Assembly (NCBI GenBank): GCA_905142475.1
Contig: LR990730.1
Location: 4,154,001-4,218,000, forward strand
Origin: Xanthomonas hydrangeae
Lineage (GTDB): Bacteria; Pseudomonadota; Gammaproteobacteria; Xanthomonadales; Xanthomonadaceae
DNA length: 64,000 nucleotides
Reading direction: 5' to 3'
The notes beneath the pieces are model-generated. The model worked only from the letters and a program-made list of their open reading frames with translations, ran no database searches and was not told the DNA's origin. Below are positions 9,766 to 18,380 of the stretch, one piece after another. How positions within the stretch are numbered: the stretch's first letter is position 1; each line of letters begins with the position of its first letter. The translations under genes were made by a program, and so were the position numbers.

Positions 9766-10707
9766 ATGAATCTGCGTGACCTGAAGTATCTGGTAGCCCT
9801 GGCCGACCACAAGCATTTTGGTCGTGCTGCAACGGCGTGTTTCGTCAGTCAGCCAACCCTGTCCACCCAGATCAAGAAACTCGAAGACGAACTTGGCGTC
9901 TCGTTGGTGGAGCGCGCGCCGCGGAAGGTGATGTTGACGCCTGCCGGCCGCGAAGCAGCGGTGCGCGCACGCAGCATCGTGGCTGAAGTGGAACAGATGA
10001 AAGAGGCCGCACGACGTAGTCAGGACCCGGAAGCGGGTACCGTGCGGCTGGGCATTTTCCCCACGCTTGCACCGTATCTGTTGCCGCATGTGGTTCCGGG
10101 CATTCGCCAGCGTTTCCCACGCCTGGAACTGCTGCTGATCGAAGAAAAAAGCGACCAGCTCATCCATCAGTTGCGCGAAGGGCGTCTGGATGCCGCGCTA
10201 CTCGCACTGCCAGTGCAGGACGATCAGCTGCACGCAGAATTCCTGTTCGAAGAACCCTTCGTGCTGGCGGTGCCGGAAGGCCATCCGCTGACGCGTCACG
10301 ACAGCATGACGCTGGACGACTTGTCCGAGCAGCGCCTGTTGTTGCTGGAAGATGGCCATTGCCTGCGCGAACAGGCCCTGGACGTGTGCCATCTTGCCGG
10401 CGCGCTGGAAAAATCCGAATTCCAGGCCACCAGCCTGGAAACCCTGCGCCAGATGGTGGCCGCCAATGTGGGCGTCACCTTGTTGCCACTGCTGGCAGTC
10501 AAACCGCCGGTGGCACGTTCGGAAAACATCCGCCTGATCCGCTTCCGCGAAGACAAGCAGCCCAGCCGGCGTATCGCAATGGTCTGGCGCCGCAGCTCGG
10601 CGATGACCGCATTTCTGGAGCAGCTGTCGCAGTTGTTCAAGGAATTGCCTGAAAGCCTGTTCACCCTGGACCAGCCGACCAGCGGCCCCAAGGCGGTCGC
10701 TGCCTGA
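9766..10707 (+). CDS. oxyR: Hydrogen peroxide-sensing transcription regulator OxyR
   Basis: 313 residues, LysR family. The N-terminal winged helix is MNLRDLKYLVALADHKHFGR... with SQPTLSTQIKKLEDELG as recognition region. The sensing cysteines fall at Cys199 (GHCLREQ) and Cys208 (LDVCHL), the canonical OxyR positions, so a peroxide-responsive disulfide can form. It follows ahpF on the same strand and probably shares its transcript. A short tandem repeat begins directly after the stop codon, and an intrinsic terminator follows 140 bp later. Confidence 0.96.
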   Translation: MNLRDLKYLVALADHKHFGRAATACFVSQPTLSTQIKKLEDELGVSLVERAPRKVMLTPAGREAAVRARSIVAEVEQMKEAARRSQDPEAGTVRLGIFPTLAPYLLPHVVPGIRQRFPRLELLLIEEKSDQLIHQLREGRLDAALLALPVQDDQLHAEFLFEEPFVLAVPEGHPLTRHDSMTLDDLSEQRLLLLEDGHCLREQALDVCHLAGALEKSEFQATSLETLRQMVAANVGVTLLPLLAVKPPVARSENIRLIRFREDKQPSRRIAMVWRRSSAMTAFLEQLSQLFKELPESLFTLDQPTSGPKAVAA

Positions 10708-10708
10708 G

Positions 10709-10785
10709 GATTCGGGATTCGGGATTCGGGATTCGGGATTCGGGATTCGGGATTCGGGATTCGGGATTCGGGATTCGGGATTCGG
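10709..10785 (+). repeat. 7-bp tandem repeat, 11 perfect copies
   Basis: Eleven uninterrupted copies of GATTCGG start two bases after the oxyR stop codon. Runs of this heptamer occur in xanthomonad intergenic DNA and are prone to copy-number change. A short imperfect relative occurs at 25338-25392. It lies in the 3' untranslated part of the oxyR mRNA, before the terminator. Confidence 0.97.
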
Positions 10786-10845
10786 GAAATTGTTTCACGG
10801 CTGCGGTCGCTTCGCGCGATGCTTTCTCACCTGCCAACGCATATA

Positions 10846-10869
10846 AGCGACGCGCGAGCGTCGTTTTTT
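10846..10869 (+). terminator. Intrinsic terminator of the ahpF-oxyR transcript
   Basis: An 8-bp stem (AGCGACGC / GCGTCGTT, one G-U pair) with a GCGA tetraloop is followed by a run of six T. It lies downstream of oxyR and the heptamer array. Confidence 0.85.
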
Positions 10870-11151
10870 GTTTAGCTTTTGGTTACTGCGCGAGGCATCC
10901 GAAAACACGCGGCGGCCTCTGCGTCATTGGCATGCGGCAGACTCCAACCCGGTTGCTTGCGACCACGGGCTGACGCATTGACGCGCTTGCCTGACCCTTT
11001 GGCCAATGCCGGCAACTCGCAAAACCGCGTCTGCCTCACTCAGCAAGCACGATGCCTTGCGCTACCTGGCCGCGCATTGCGATCGACCAACCGCGCCCTC
11101 ATCTTGTGAATGACGCTCACCGTGTTGGCGAGTCGTCGTCAGGAGATTGCC
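10870..11151. other. Intergenic region after the oxyR terminator
   Basis: Together with the repeat and terminator this makes a 444-bp gap between oxyR and the Rnk-like gene. A 76-codon frame at 10879-11109 has no ribosome site, low-complexity Arg/Ala/Leu content and no recognisable domain, so I do not call it. The region should hold the promoter of the Rnk-like gene. Confidence 0.5.
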
Positions 11152-11583
11152 ATGCCTTCGCAACACCACAGCGGCTTGCCGCCGTCCATTCTTGTTTCCA
11201 GCCATGACCTCGCCCGTCTCGAGGCATTGCTCGATTCGCCCGCGTTCAACAAGCATCCCGCCGCCACTGCGCTGAGCGACGAACTGGGCCGCGCACGCGT
11301 CGTGCCAGCCGATCAGATTCCCGGCGATGTCGTCACCATGTACTCCCGCATCGACTGCGAAGATGAGCTGCATGGCGAACGACATACGCTCACCCTGGTG
11401 TATCCGCACGAGGCCGACGTACAGCACGGCCGCATTTCGGTGCTCGCGCCGGTTGGCAGTGCGCTGCTGGGCCTGTCGGTCGGCCAGAGCATCGACTGGC
11501 GCACGCCCGACGGACGCGACCTGCGCCTGCGTGTGACTGCCGTGCACGACCAACATGCATTGGCCGACGACTTACAACGCTGA
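11152..11583 (+). CDS. Rnk-like nucleoside diphosphate kinase regulator (GreA/GreB C-terminal domain)
   Basis: 143 residues with the arrangement of Rnk: a short N-terminal helical part ([19 protein letters not shown]) followed by a GreA/GreB C-terminal beta domain ([45 protein letters not shown]). Rnk family members bind RNA polymerase without the antipausing coiled coil. ATG 11152, behind AGGAGATTGCC, is preferred over an upstream ATG at 11110. It lies 62 bp before tal on the same strand. In X. campestris pv. phaseoli an orfX follows oxyR; I cannot say whether this gene is its counterpart, and here it is separated by a terminator. Confidence 0.8.
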   Translation: MPSQHHSGLPPSILVSSHDLARLEALLDSPAFNKHPAATALSDELGRARVVPADQIPGDVVTMYSRIDCEDELHGERHTLTLVYPHEADVQHGRISVLAPVGSALLGLSVGQSIDWRTPDGRDLRLRVTAVHDQHALADDLQR

Positions 11584-11644
11584 GCGCGCTAACGTAACGC
11601 GCTGCGTCCTATCCACGACCCGTCCACGATTCGAGAGAACCCGC

Positions 11645-12613
11645 ATGACTGCATCCCCCTCCAAGCTTGCTCAACTGCGTGAGCTGTCTGTCGTCGTTGC
11701 CGATACCGGCGACTACGACGCCATCAAGCGCCTGAAGCCGGTCGACTGCACCACCAATCCCACGCTGGTCAAGAAAGCGCTGGACCTGCCGGTCTATGCG
11801 GAGTTGATCGAGCAGGAACTGGCCTGGGGCCGCGAACACGGCGGCGAAGATCGCACGGCCACCATCAACGAAGTCGCCGACCGTCTCACCATCGGCGTGG
11901 GCACCAAGCTGTCCGAATTGGTGCCAGGGCGCGTCTCCACCGAGGTCGATGCCGACCTGGCGCACGACACCCAAGCCACCATCGCCAAGGCGCGCAAGTT
12001 CATCGCGATGTATGCCGAGCGCGGCGTGTCCAAGGACAAGATCCTGATCAAGATCGCAGCGACCTGGGAAGGCATCGAAGCCGCCCGTCAGCTGCAGCTG
12101 GAAGGCATCGACTGCAACCTCACGCTGATCTTCAACCGCTCGCAGGCGCTTGCCTGCGCAGAGGCCGGCGTGTTCCTGATCTCCCCGTTCGTTGGCCGCA
12201 TCCTGGATTACTACGTCGCCCAGGGGCAGACCCCGGCCAGCATCGACGAAGATCCGGGCGTGGTGTTCGTGCGCACGGTGTACAACGAATTCAAACAGCG
12301 TGGCTCGTCCACGGTGGTGATGGGCGCTTCGTTCCGCTCCACCGCGCAGATCGAAGCGCTGGCCGGTTGCGATCGTTTGACCATCTCGCCGGAGCTGTTG
12401 GAAAAGCTCGACGCCGAACACGGCGAGTTGCCGCGCAAGCTCTCGCCTGCGCAAGCGGACAACGCACAGATCACCCCGATCGACAGCGACAGCTTCGCCA
12501 CCGATCTGGCCGCCGACCCGATGGCCACCGACAAGCTGGCCAGCGGCATCGACACCTTCGCCAAGGATCTGCAGGCGCTGCGCAAGACCATCGCCGACAA
12601 GCTCGCCGGTTGA
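11645..12613 (+). CDS. tal: Transaldolase
   Basis: 322 residues, class I transaldolase of the TalB type, transferring dihydroxyacetone units in the non-oxidative pentose phosphate pathway. The signature [12 protein letters not shown] is at ~34-45. The Schiff-base lysine is Lys136 in [12 protein letters not shown], and [18 protein letters not shown] follows. The length fits the family. The gene stands alone, followed by an intrinsic terminator. Confidence 0.96.
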   Translation: MTASPSKLAQLRELSVVVADTGDYDAIKRLKPVDCTTNPTLVKKALDLPVYAELIEQELAWGREHGGEDRTATINEVADRLTIGVGTKLSELVPGRVSTEVDADLAHDTQATIAKARKFIAMYAERGVSKDKILIKIAATWEGIEAARQLQLEGIDCNLTLIFNRSQALACAEAGVFLISPFVGRILDYYVAQGQTPASIDEDPGVVFVRTVYNEFKQRGSSTVVMGASFRSTAQIEALAGCDRLTISPELLEKLDAEHGELPRKLSPAQADNAQITPIDSDSFATDLAADPMATDKLASGIDTFAKDLQALRKTIADKLAG

Positions 12614-12633
12614 TCGCAGCACTTCAGCGCATG

Positions 12634-12675
12634 ACGACAAAGCCTGCAGCTTTCTGGCTGCGGGCGTTGTCGTTT
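12634..12675 (+). terminator. Terminator of tal
   Basis: A long interrupted stem pairs ACGACAA with TTGTCGT, GCC with GGC and GCAGC with GCTGC (single mismatches between blocks), with loop TTTCTG and a short T-rich tail. It begins 20 bp after the tal stop. Confidence 0.7.
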
Positions 12676-12770
12676 CTGGCATTGCGTTCAGCGCCGTCTT
12701 CCACATAACGCTTACAACCGCCGCGCGCGCACTGCCTAGAATCCAGTTTCCTCAACGGGCACAGCGGACA

Positions 12771-13340
12771 ATGGCAAACATTGCAGTGGTAATGGTCGAT
12801 GGCGTGGCCGATTGGGAAATCGGCGTCGTACTGCCGGCGGCGCGCGAGTGGTTCGGCGACCAGGTTGCCATCGCCAGTATCGACGGCCAGCCGGTGCAGT
12901 CGATTGGCGGCTTGCGCATCACACCGGACTTCGCGCTTTCCGATCTGGCACCGCTGGAGGCCGATCTCTGGATCCTGCCCGGCAGCGAACGCTGGCAGGC
13001 CGGCGAGATTCCCGGATTGAGCGGCCTGTTGGTGGAACGCGTGCAACAGCAGCGCCCGATCGCTGCAATCTGCGGCGCCACCATCGCATTGGCCTATGCC
13101 GGTTTGCTCGACGACCGCGCGCATACCAGCAACGCGCTGGCCTTCCTGCAGGAACACGTGGTGCCTTATGCAGGCGCTGCACACTATCGCCACGAAAAAG
13201 TCGTCGCTGCCGACGGCGTGATCACCGCGCCCGGCACCAGCCCGGTCGGTTTCGCGCTGGCCTGCATGCGACTGCTGCATCCGGAACGCACCGATATGCT
13301 CTCGCAGCTGCGCGGCATGTTCGCCGGTGAGTTCGTCTGA
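12771..13340 (+). CDS. DJ-1/PfpI family protein
   Basis: 189 residues of the class I glutamine-amidotransferase-like DJ-1/PfpI/YajL fold. The nucleophile-elbow cysteine is Cys101 in PIAAICGATIALAY, and the acidic partner is likely in the N-terminal VADWEIG (Glu16). Family members act as glyoxalases, deglycases, chaperones or proteases; the specific activity is unknown. A TAGAAT -10-like element sits ~29 bp before the ATG. Its 3' end converges on msrA. Confidence 0.85.
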   Translation: MANIAVVMVDGVADWEIGVVLPAAREWFGDQVAIASIDGQPVQSIGGLRITPDFALSDLAPLEADLWILPGSERWQAGEIPGLSGLLVERVQQQRPIAAICGATIALAYAGLLDDRAHTSNALAFLQEHVVPYAGAAHYRHEKVVAADGVITAPGTSPVGFALACMRLLHPERTDMLSQLRGMFAGEFV

Positions 13341-13448
13341 GCTGGAAGATGTGAGCCGGCGGATCCGAACCGGCACAGCTGATTGGCTGCACGCATTGCA
13401 TCGCTGCTCCGCCGCCGCGTCGCAGGCATATCGCCTTGCGACCGCCGC

Positions 13449-13483
13449 AAAAAAGATGGCCACGTTGTCTCCAACGTAGCCAT
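13449..13483 (-). terminator. Intrinsic terminator of msrA
   Basis: Read on the minus strand, a 12-bp stem (ATGGCTACGTTG / CAACGTGGCCAT, one G-U pair) with GAGA tetraloop is followed by C and six T. It lies 120 bp past the msrA stop, between the two convergent genes. Confidence 0.85.
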
Positions 13484-13602
13484 TCAAGTTGCCTGGCATG
13501 CACTCCCATGCGCTGCCTGATCGTGATAACGCTGCCGGTCACTGTTGGCCATCGGCACGTCACCACAATGGATGACAGCGCTCAATCCGACCCGCCTTTC
13601 CG

Positions 13603-14253
13603 TCAGGCATCCAGCCCGATCGGGCAGCTCACTCCCGTTCCGCCAAGCCCGCAATAACCATTGGGATGCTTGGCGAGATATTGCTGGTGATCGTCTTCGG
13701 CGTAATAGAACGTGGGTGCCGGGAAACGGATCTCCGTAGTGATTGCGCCGTACCCGGCTGCGTCCAGTTGTTGCTGGTACGCATCGCGGCTGGCCAGCGC
13801 AGCGTCGTATTGCTGCTGTGTCGTGCAATAGATCGCCGAGCGGTACTGCGTGCCGACGTCGTTGCCTTGCTGCATGCCCTGGGTGGGGTCGTGGTTTTCC
13901 CAGAAGGTGCGCAGCAATTGCGCAAACGACACCGCCTGTGCGTCATAGACCACCAGCACCGCTTCGGTGTGGCCGGTCTGCCCGGAACACACTTCGCCGT
14001 AAGTGGCATTGGGCGTTTCACCACCGGCGTAACCCACTGCCGTGCTGTACACCCCTGGCACGTTCCAGAACTTGCGTTCTGCGCCCCAGAAGCAGCCAAG
14101 CCCGAATTGCACCTGGGCCAGGCCGGTGAACTCCCCGCGCAACGGATGGCCGTTGATCAGGTGCGTGTTGTGCAGCGGCAGCGCTTGCTCGCGTCCCGGT
14201 AGTGCTTCGCCTGGACGTGGCATGCGTTGCTTGAAGGCGCCGATTCCCAGCAT
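13603..14253 (-). CDS. msrA: Peptide methionine sulfoxide reductase MsrA
   Basis: 216 residues. It repairs the S-epimer of methionine sulfoxide. Catalytic Cys54 is in [14 protein letters not shown]; recycling cysteines are expected in the C-terminal [16 protein letters not shown]. The N-terminal ~45-residue extension and the length match long MsrA forms such as E. coli MsrA. ATG 14253 is preceded by GGGAG. No MsrB domain is fused. Its presence near ahpC-ahpF-oxyR makes this an oxidative-stress neighbourhood. Confidence 0.95.
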   Translation of the reverse strand: MLGIGAFKQRMPRPGEALPGREQALPLHNTHLINGHPLRGEFTGLAQVQFGLGCFWGAERKFWNVPGVYSTAVGYAGGETPNATYGEVCSGQTGHTEAVLVVYDAQAVSFAQLLRTFWENHDPTQGMQQGNDVGTQYRSAIYCTTQQQYDAALASRDAYQQQLDAAGYGAITTEIRFPAPTFYYAEDDHQQYLAKHPNGYCGLGGTGVSCPIGLDA

Positions 14254-14297
14254 GGTGCAACTCCCGCGTGTGTAAGGGTTGCCTGCTGGATGGCGCC

Positions 14298-14327
14298 GGC
14301 CGTAGCGGCTTTCAAGCCGCTACGGCC
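14298..14327. repeat. Perfect palindrome between two minus-strand genes
   Basis: 14-bp arms (GGCCGTAGCGGCTT / AAGCCGCTACGGCC) are separated by 2 bp, just after the stop of the NTF2-like gene. The core GTAGCGGCTT resembles REP-type palindromes of xanthomonads. It could act as a terminator or mRNA 3' end, but there is no T-run. Confidence 0.75.
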
Positions 14328-14336
14328 AATACGGCA

Positions 14337-14852
14337 TTACTTCTTGGTCAACGAGGCAGTGGCGGTGTCCACTTCCGGCATCGCCGAGCTGTGGTGGTTG
14401 ATGATCAGCCACTTGTCGTCGCGCTTTTCGTACACGAAGGTGTAGCGGGCCTGCACCTTGCTCTTCTTGCCGTCCTTGTCGGTCAGCGTGAAGGTGTAGA
14501 CGCCGGCGTCCACCGCGCTGTCTTCATCGAGTACGCGCACGGTGCGGTAGTTGACGACGCCCTGCGGCTTCTTGGTCAGGAACATCTCGAAGTACTTTTC
14601 GATCTGCGCCCGCGAGGCGCGCACTTCATTGGAGACGGTCGGCAGCAGCACGCCGTCCGGTGCGTACAGATCGGCAACCTTGTGCGGGTTGCCGGTGGCC
14701 AGCGCCGCGTTCCAGGTGTCGAACAACGCCGCCACTTCGCGCTCTTCGCCATCGGCAGGCAGCTTGGCCTTGTCGGTGTAGTGCATCACGCCGCCAGCCA
14801 GCGCCGGGGTGGCAGCCAGAGCCAGAACCAGAGAGATAAAGGTGCGACGCAT
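14337..14852 (-). CDS. Secreted NTF2-like (SgcJ/EcaC, DUF4440-type) protein
   Basis: 171 residues. There is a clear Sec signal peptide MRRTFISLVLALAATPALAGG (cleavage after ~ALA, residue 19). The remainder is a cystatin-like/NTF2 fold: EREVAALFDTWNAALATGNPHKVADLY, then DGVLLPTVSN, the repeated beta strands and a final KWLIINHHSSAMPE. Proteins of this type are listed as SgcJ/EcaC family oxidoreductases or CaMKII-association-domain-like, mostly without demonstrated activity. Probably periplasmic. Divergent from the LuxR-type gene. Confidence 0.75.
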   Translation of the reverse strand: MRRTFISLVLALAATPALAGGVMHYTDKAKLPADGEEREVAALFDTWNAALATGNPHKVADLYAPDGVLLPTVSNEVRASRAQIEKYFEMFLTKKPQGVVNYRTVRVLDEDSAVDAGVYTFTLTDKDGKKSKVQARYTFVYEKRDDKWLIINHHSSAMPEVDTATASLTKK

Positions 14853-14937
14853 GGGGAATCTCCGTGTAGTTGATGGGGGTGCCTCATCGGGCAGGCTCAG
14901 TATCGAAATCGCCCGGCCTCGAAAATTCTGCCAAGTG

Positions 14938-14955
14938 GCATATACTCAAATATGC
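14938..14955. promoter_or_regulatory. Palindrome over the -10 region of the LuxR-type gene
   Basis: GCATAT-N6-ATATGC is a perfect dyad that overlaps TATACT at 14941-14946, which lies 30 bp before the ATG at 14977. A LuxR-type regulator could bind here to autoregulate; this is inference. Confidence 0.45.
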
Positions 14956-14976
14956 TGATCGGCCTAGAGGCAAGAC

Positions 14977-15684
14977 ATGGAAACCCCCACCAATGCTGGC
15001 GATTGGCGCCTCGCGCTACGGCGCGACGCCTCCGACAGCGCACGTTGGCAAGCGCTCTGGGAGACCGCTGTGGCGCTGCGGCAGGCACAGACCCCGGAGC
15101 AGGCCTGCGATGCGGTGCTGGGACGCGTGTTGTTGTTGCTGGGCCTGGAACACGGCGCGGTGCTGGCGCAACGCGGTCCGCGTGCGCAGGTGCTCGCCAG
15201 CCGCGGCCGCGCACTGCCGCCCGGCGCCAGCGCTGCCGGCGACAGCCATGAAGCGGCCTGGTTGATGCCACCGCGCCCGGCCGATATGCGCGAAGCCAAG
15301 GTCCCGATCCATGCGCTGGGCAGCACCCACGGCATGCTGTGCGTGGCCTGGAACGACAGCCGCCCCGCACCCGGCAACGACGATGTGCAGGCGCTGCAAG
15401 CGTTCGCGCTATTGCTGCCGGCAATGGTGGCCGAACCGGCCAAACCGCTCGCCACGCGCCGGCGCAAACCAGTGCAGGACGATCGCCTCAGCGCGCTGAG
15501 CAAACGCGAGAAACAGGTGCTCTCGCTGCTCCCGCGCGGGCTCACCAACGCCACGCTCGCAGCTGAACTGGGGATTTCTCCCGGCACGGTAAAAGTGCAT
15601 GTGGAGCGAATCCTGCAGAAACTTGAGGTAAAAGATCGCACCCAGGCCGCGGTGTACGCGGTCCATGCCGGACTCGCGCTATGA
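14977..15684 (+). CDS. LuxR-type transcription regulator with GAF-like sensor part
   Basis: 235 residues. The C terminus has a clear LuxR/FixJ helix-turn-helix: LSALSKREKQVLSLLPRGLTNATLAAELGI then GTVKVHVERILQKLEVKDRTQA (~170-230). The N-terminal ~150 residues look like a divergent GAF-type sensor (ALRQAQTPEQACDAVLGRVLLLLG, then PIHALGSTHGMLCVAWND). There is no receiver domain and no acyl-homoserine-lactone pocket signature. The stop overlaps the ATG of the hybrid kinase gene as ATGA, so the two are co-translated and presumably act in one pathway. SD AGAGGCAAG precedes the ATG. Confidence 0.85.
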   Translation: METPTNAGDWRLALRRDASDSARWQALWETAVALRQAQTPEQACDAVLGRVLLLLGLEHGAVLAQRGPRAQVLASRGRALPPGASAAGDSHEAAWLMPPRPADMREAKVPIHALGSTHGMLCVAWNDSRPAPGNDDVQALQAFALLLPAMVAEPAKPLATRRRKPVQDDRLSALSKREKQVLSLLPRGLTNATLAAELGISPGTVKVHVERILQKLEVKDRTQAAVYAVHAGLAL

Positions 15685-17591
15685 ATGCTTTGGCGGTGCG
15701 TTGGAACGATTGGCCGATCACCCGCAAGAGCCTGGCGGTGGTGACCTTGCCGCTGCTGCTGCTGGCGGTCGCACTGATGGCGATCTACAGCGTGGAACGG
15801 CAGAACATCGCCGCCGAAAACGATGTGCGGCAGACGCTGGAAGTGCTGAGCGATCTATACGAAGCGCACGCACTCTTGGCAGAAACCGCAGCCGGCGTGC
15901 GCGGTTATCGCCTGGTGCGCCGCGATGAATTCCTCACCCCGTATCGCGATGCCGAACCGCGTCTGCAACGCGTGGCAGAGCGGCTGTCGCAACGCATCAC
16001 CGACCCCGGGCAAGCGCAGCGGTTTGCGCGTATCAAACCGTTATTTGCCGAAAAAATGCAGGGCTGGCGCCGTTTGCTGGCACCGGATCTGAGCCGCGAA
16101 GAAGAGATCCGCCAGCTCTGGGACGGCAAGTACAAACTCGACATCCTGCGCGCCGAATTGCGTGAATTGCGCAACTACGAAACCGCGCAGTTGCAGGTAC
16201 GCACCGCCAAGGCGCAGGGGTTGCGCCAGCGCAATCTCATCATCACCTTGAGCGCGGCGATGCTCGGTGGCCTGGGTGCGGTATTTGCGGTGGCGTGGTT
16301 CGCCTCGGCGTTGTCCGGGCGCCTGCGCACGTTGGCGGCCAATGCGGATCGGCTGGGCGAAGGCTTGCCGCTGGCACCGCAGCCGCGTGCAGGCGATGAA
16401 CTGGGCCAGGTCGGTCAGCGCCTGGCGCAGGCCAGCGAACTGCTCGCCGCGCGCGCGGCCGAAGCGCAACTGGCACGTCGCGAGGCGGAAACCGCCAACC
16501 GCGCAAAAACCGAATTCCTCTCGCGCAGCAGCCACGAATTGCGCACGCCGCTCAATGCGATTCTGGGCTACGCGCAGGTGCTGGAAATGGATCTGCCCGA
16601 ACCTGCGCACCGACGCCATCTGCAGCACATTCTCGGTGCCGGCCGGCATCTGCTGGGACTGATCACCGAGCTGCTGGATATCGCGCGTATCGAAGCCGAT
16701 CAGCTGGATCTGAGCCCGGAACCGATCTCGGTGCGTGCCGCCGTGCACGAAGCCTTGGGCCTGATCGCCCCGGACGCGGACAGGTACGGCATCGCGCTGC
16801 AACCGGCCGCCATCGACGGGCCGTGGACAGTGCGCGCCGATGCACAGCGGCTGCGTCAGGTGCTGCTCAATCTGCTGTCGAACGCGGTCAAGTTCAATCG
16901 CACCGGCGGCCAGGTGCAGGTGAGCGCGCAGTCGGATGACGAGCAGGTGCGGATCACGGTCGCCGACCAGGGCGCGGGGCTGACACCGGCGCAGATCGAA
17001 CGCCTGTTCACACCGTTCGAGCGGTTGGGTGCGGAGCGTTCGGCGGTGGAAGGCACCGGCCTGGGCCTGGCGTTGAGCAAGCGCCTGATCGAGGCAATGG
17101 GCGGACGCATCGGCGTGGACAGCAGCCGCGATGGCGCGCGCTTCTGGATCGCGCTACCGCAGGGTGACCCGCAACGTGGCGAGCCGGCGCGCACCATCGC
17201 GCCGCCGAGCAGCGTCGGCAGCGGTGTGTGCCGGTTGCTGAGCATCGAAGACAACCCCTCCAACCAGGCCTTGATCCGCACCCTCAGCGAGCGTCGCCCG
17301 CAATGGCAACTGCTCGAAGCGGCCAGCCTGGCGCAGGCGCGCGAGCTGCTGCAGCACGGCCTGCCGGATCTGATCCTGCTGGATCTGCATTTGAGCGACG
17401 GCAACGGCGAAGAATTGTTGCGCGAGTTGCAAAGCCAGCCGACCACTGCGGAGGTGCCGGTGGTGGTGATCAGCGCCGATGCCACCACTGCCACGTTGGC
17501 GCGTGTGGGCAATCAGGGCGTACGCGCGTATCTGACCAAACCGCTCGATGTGGCGGAATTCTTCACTGTGATCGACGGGCTGCTGGCATGA
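15681..17591 (+). CDS. Hybrid sensor histidine kinase with CHASE3-like periplasmic domain
   Basis: 636 residues. TM1 is at ~17-38, a helical periplasmic CHASE3-like sensor at ~40-185 (VRGYRLVRRDEFL, LRELRNYETAQL), TM2 at ~192-212, and a linker or HAMP-like helix to ~270. HisKA has phospho-acceptor His285 in SSHELRTPLNAILGY. The ATPase domain has N box NLLSNAVKFN and G boxes ADQGAGL and GTGLGLALSKRL. The C-terminal receiver has Asp568 in LILLDLHLSDGNG and lysine in YLTKPLD. Phosphate flow is probably His285 to Asp568 and/or the receiver protein next door. ATGA overlaps join it to both neighbours. Confidence 0.9.
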   Translation: MNALAVRWNDWPITRKSLAVVTLPLLLLAVALMAIYSVERQNIAAENDVRQTLEVLSDLYEAHALLAETAAGVRGYRLVRRDEFLTPYRDAEPRLQRVAERLSQRITDPGQAQRFARIKPLFAEKMQGWRRLLAPDLSREEEIRQLWDGKYKLDILRAELRELRNYETAQLQVRTAKAQGLRQRNLIITLSAAMLGGLGAVFAVAWFASALSGRLRTLAANADRLGEGLPLAPQPRAGDELGQVGQRLAQASELLAARAAEAQLARREAETANRAKTEFLSRSSHELRTPLNAILGYAQVLEMDLPEPAHRRHLQHILGAGRHLLGLITELLDIARIEADQLDLSPEPISVRAAVHEALGLIAPDADRYGIALQPAAIDGPWTVRADAQRLRQVLLNLLSNAVKFNRTGGQVQVSAQSDDEQVRITVADQGAGLTPAQIERLFTPFERLGAERSAVEGTGLGLALSKRLIEAMGGRIGVDSSRDGARFWIALPQGDPQRGEPARTIAPPSSVGSGVCRLLSIEDNPSNQALIRTLSERRPQWQLLEAASLAQARELLQHGLPDLILLDLHLSDGNGEELLRELQSQPTTAEVPVVVISADATTATLARVGNQGVRAYLTKPLDVAEFFTVIDGLLA

Positions 17592-18052
17592 CACGCGACG
17601 AAATCCTGGGTTCCCGCATCCTCATCGTCGACGACGAGCCGGCCAATGTGCGGTTGCTCGAAGACCTGCTGCAGCGCGAAGGCTTTCAGCAGGTGATCGC
17701 CACCACCGACCCATTGCGGGTGATGGGGCTGGTGTCTGCATTCGCGCCGGACCTGATTTTGCTGGATCTGAAAATGCCCGAGCTGGACGGCTATGCACTG
17801 CTGGAACAACTGGCACGGCTGTCCGATCCCGGGCACTTTTTGCCGGTGATCGTGCTCACCGCCGACCCCAGCCGCAGCGCGCGCCACCGTGCGTTAGGCC
17901 TCGGCGCGAAGGATTTTTTGACCAAGCCCCTGGACACCTTCGAGGTCGCGCTGCGGGTCTGGAACGTGGCCGAAACCACGGTGCTGTTCAAGCGTCTGCG
18001 TGCTCTCGCCGCGCCGGATGCGGCGCCGCCGGGGTGGCGTCAGCAGAGTTAA
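17588..18052 (+). CDS. Single-domain response regulator
   Basis: 154 residues: one receiver domain (~10-130) with acidic pair in LIVDDEPANVRLL, phospho-acceptor Asp60 in LILLDLKMPELDG, Thr in VIVLTADPS and Lys in DFLTKPLD. There is no output domain; the C-terminal ~25 residues (KRLRALAAPDAAPPGWRQQS) are a basic/proline tail. The ATG overlaps the kinase stop as ATGA, so it is the likely partner or phosphate sink of the hybrid kinase. The last 60 bp of this gene are repeated twice downstream. Confidence 0.9.
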   Translation: MTRDEILGSRILIVDDEPANVRLLEDLLQREGFQQVIATTDPLRVMGLVSAFAPDLILLDLKMPELDGYALLEQLARLSDPGHFLPVIVLTADPSRSARHRALGLGAKDFLTKPLDTFEVALRVWNVAETTVLFKRLRALAAPDAAPPGWRQQS

Positions 18053-18342
18053 GCTTTTTGGGGGGATGATCTGCGGCTTGGCTGTGGGGCCCTTGCACGC
18101 CCACCATCGCGGGACACGCTGCACGTACGTTCTTTTAGCGTCGGCGCGCCCTCGCCGCGCCTGATGCTGCGCCGCCGGGGGCGTCAGCAGAGTTAAGTTT
18201 TTAGAGCGGATGATCTGCGGCTTGGCTGCAGGGCCCTTGCCCGCCCACCATCGCAGGGCACGCCGCAAGTACGTTCTTGTAGCGTCTGCGCGCCCTCGCC
18301 GCGCCTGATGCTGCGCCGCCGGGGTGGCGTCAGCAGAGTTAA
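17993..18342 (+). repeat. ~145-bp tandem array that includes the 3' end of the response-regulator gene
   Basis: The last 20 codons of the receiver gene (17993-18052) recur at 18139-18196 and 18283-18342, with stop codons at 18050, 18194 and 18340 (spacing 144 and 146 bp). The third copy would translate to the identical tail RLRALAAPDAAPPGWRQQS; all its differences are synonymous. The second copy has a 2-bp deletion. Between copies lies ~85 bp related to the left half of the 102-bp element. Confidence 0.92.
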
Positions 18343-18380
18343 GTTTTTAGGGCGGATGATCTGCGGCTTGGCTGCAGGGC

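Noticed and set aside
10709..10785. Heptamer array as a CRISPR array
   Set aside because: The 7-bp units are contiguous without spacers.
10879..11109. 76-codon frame as orfX after oxyR
   Set aside because: It lies after a strong terminator, has no ribosome site and no recognisable protein content.
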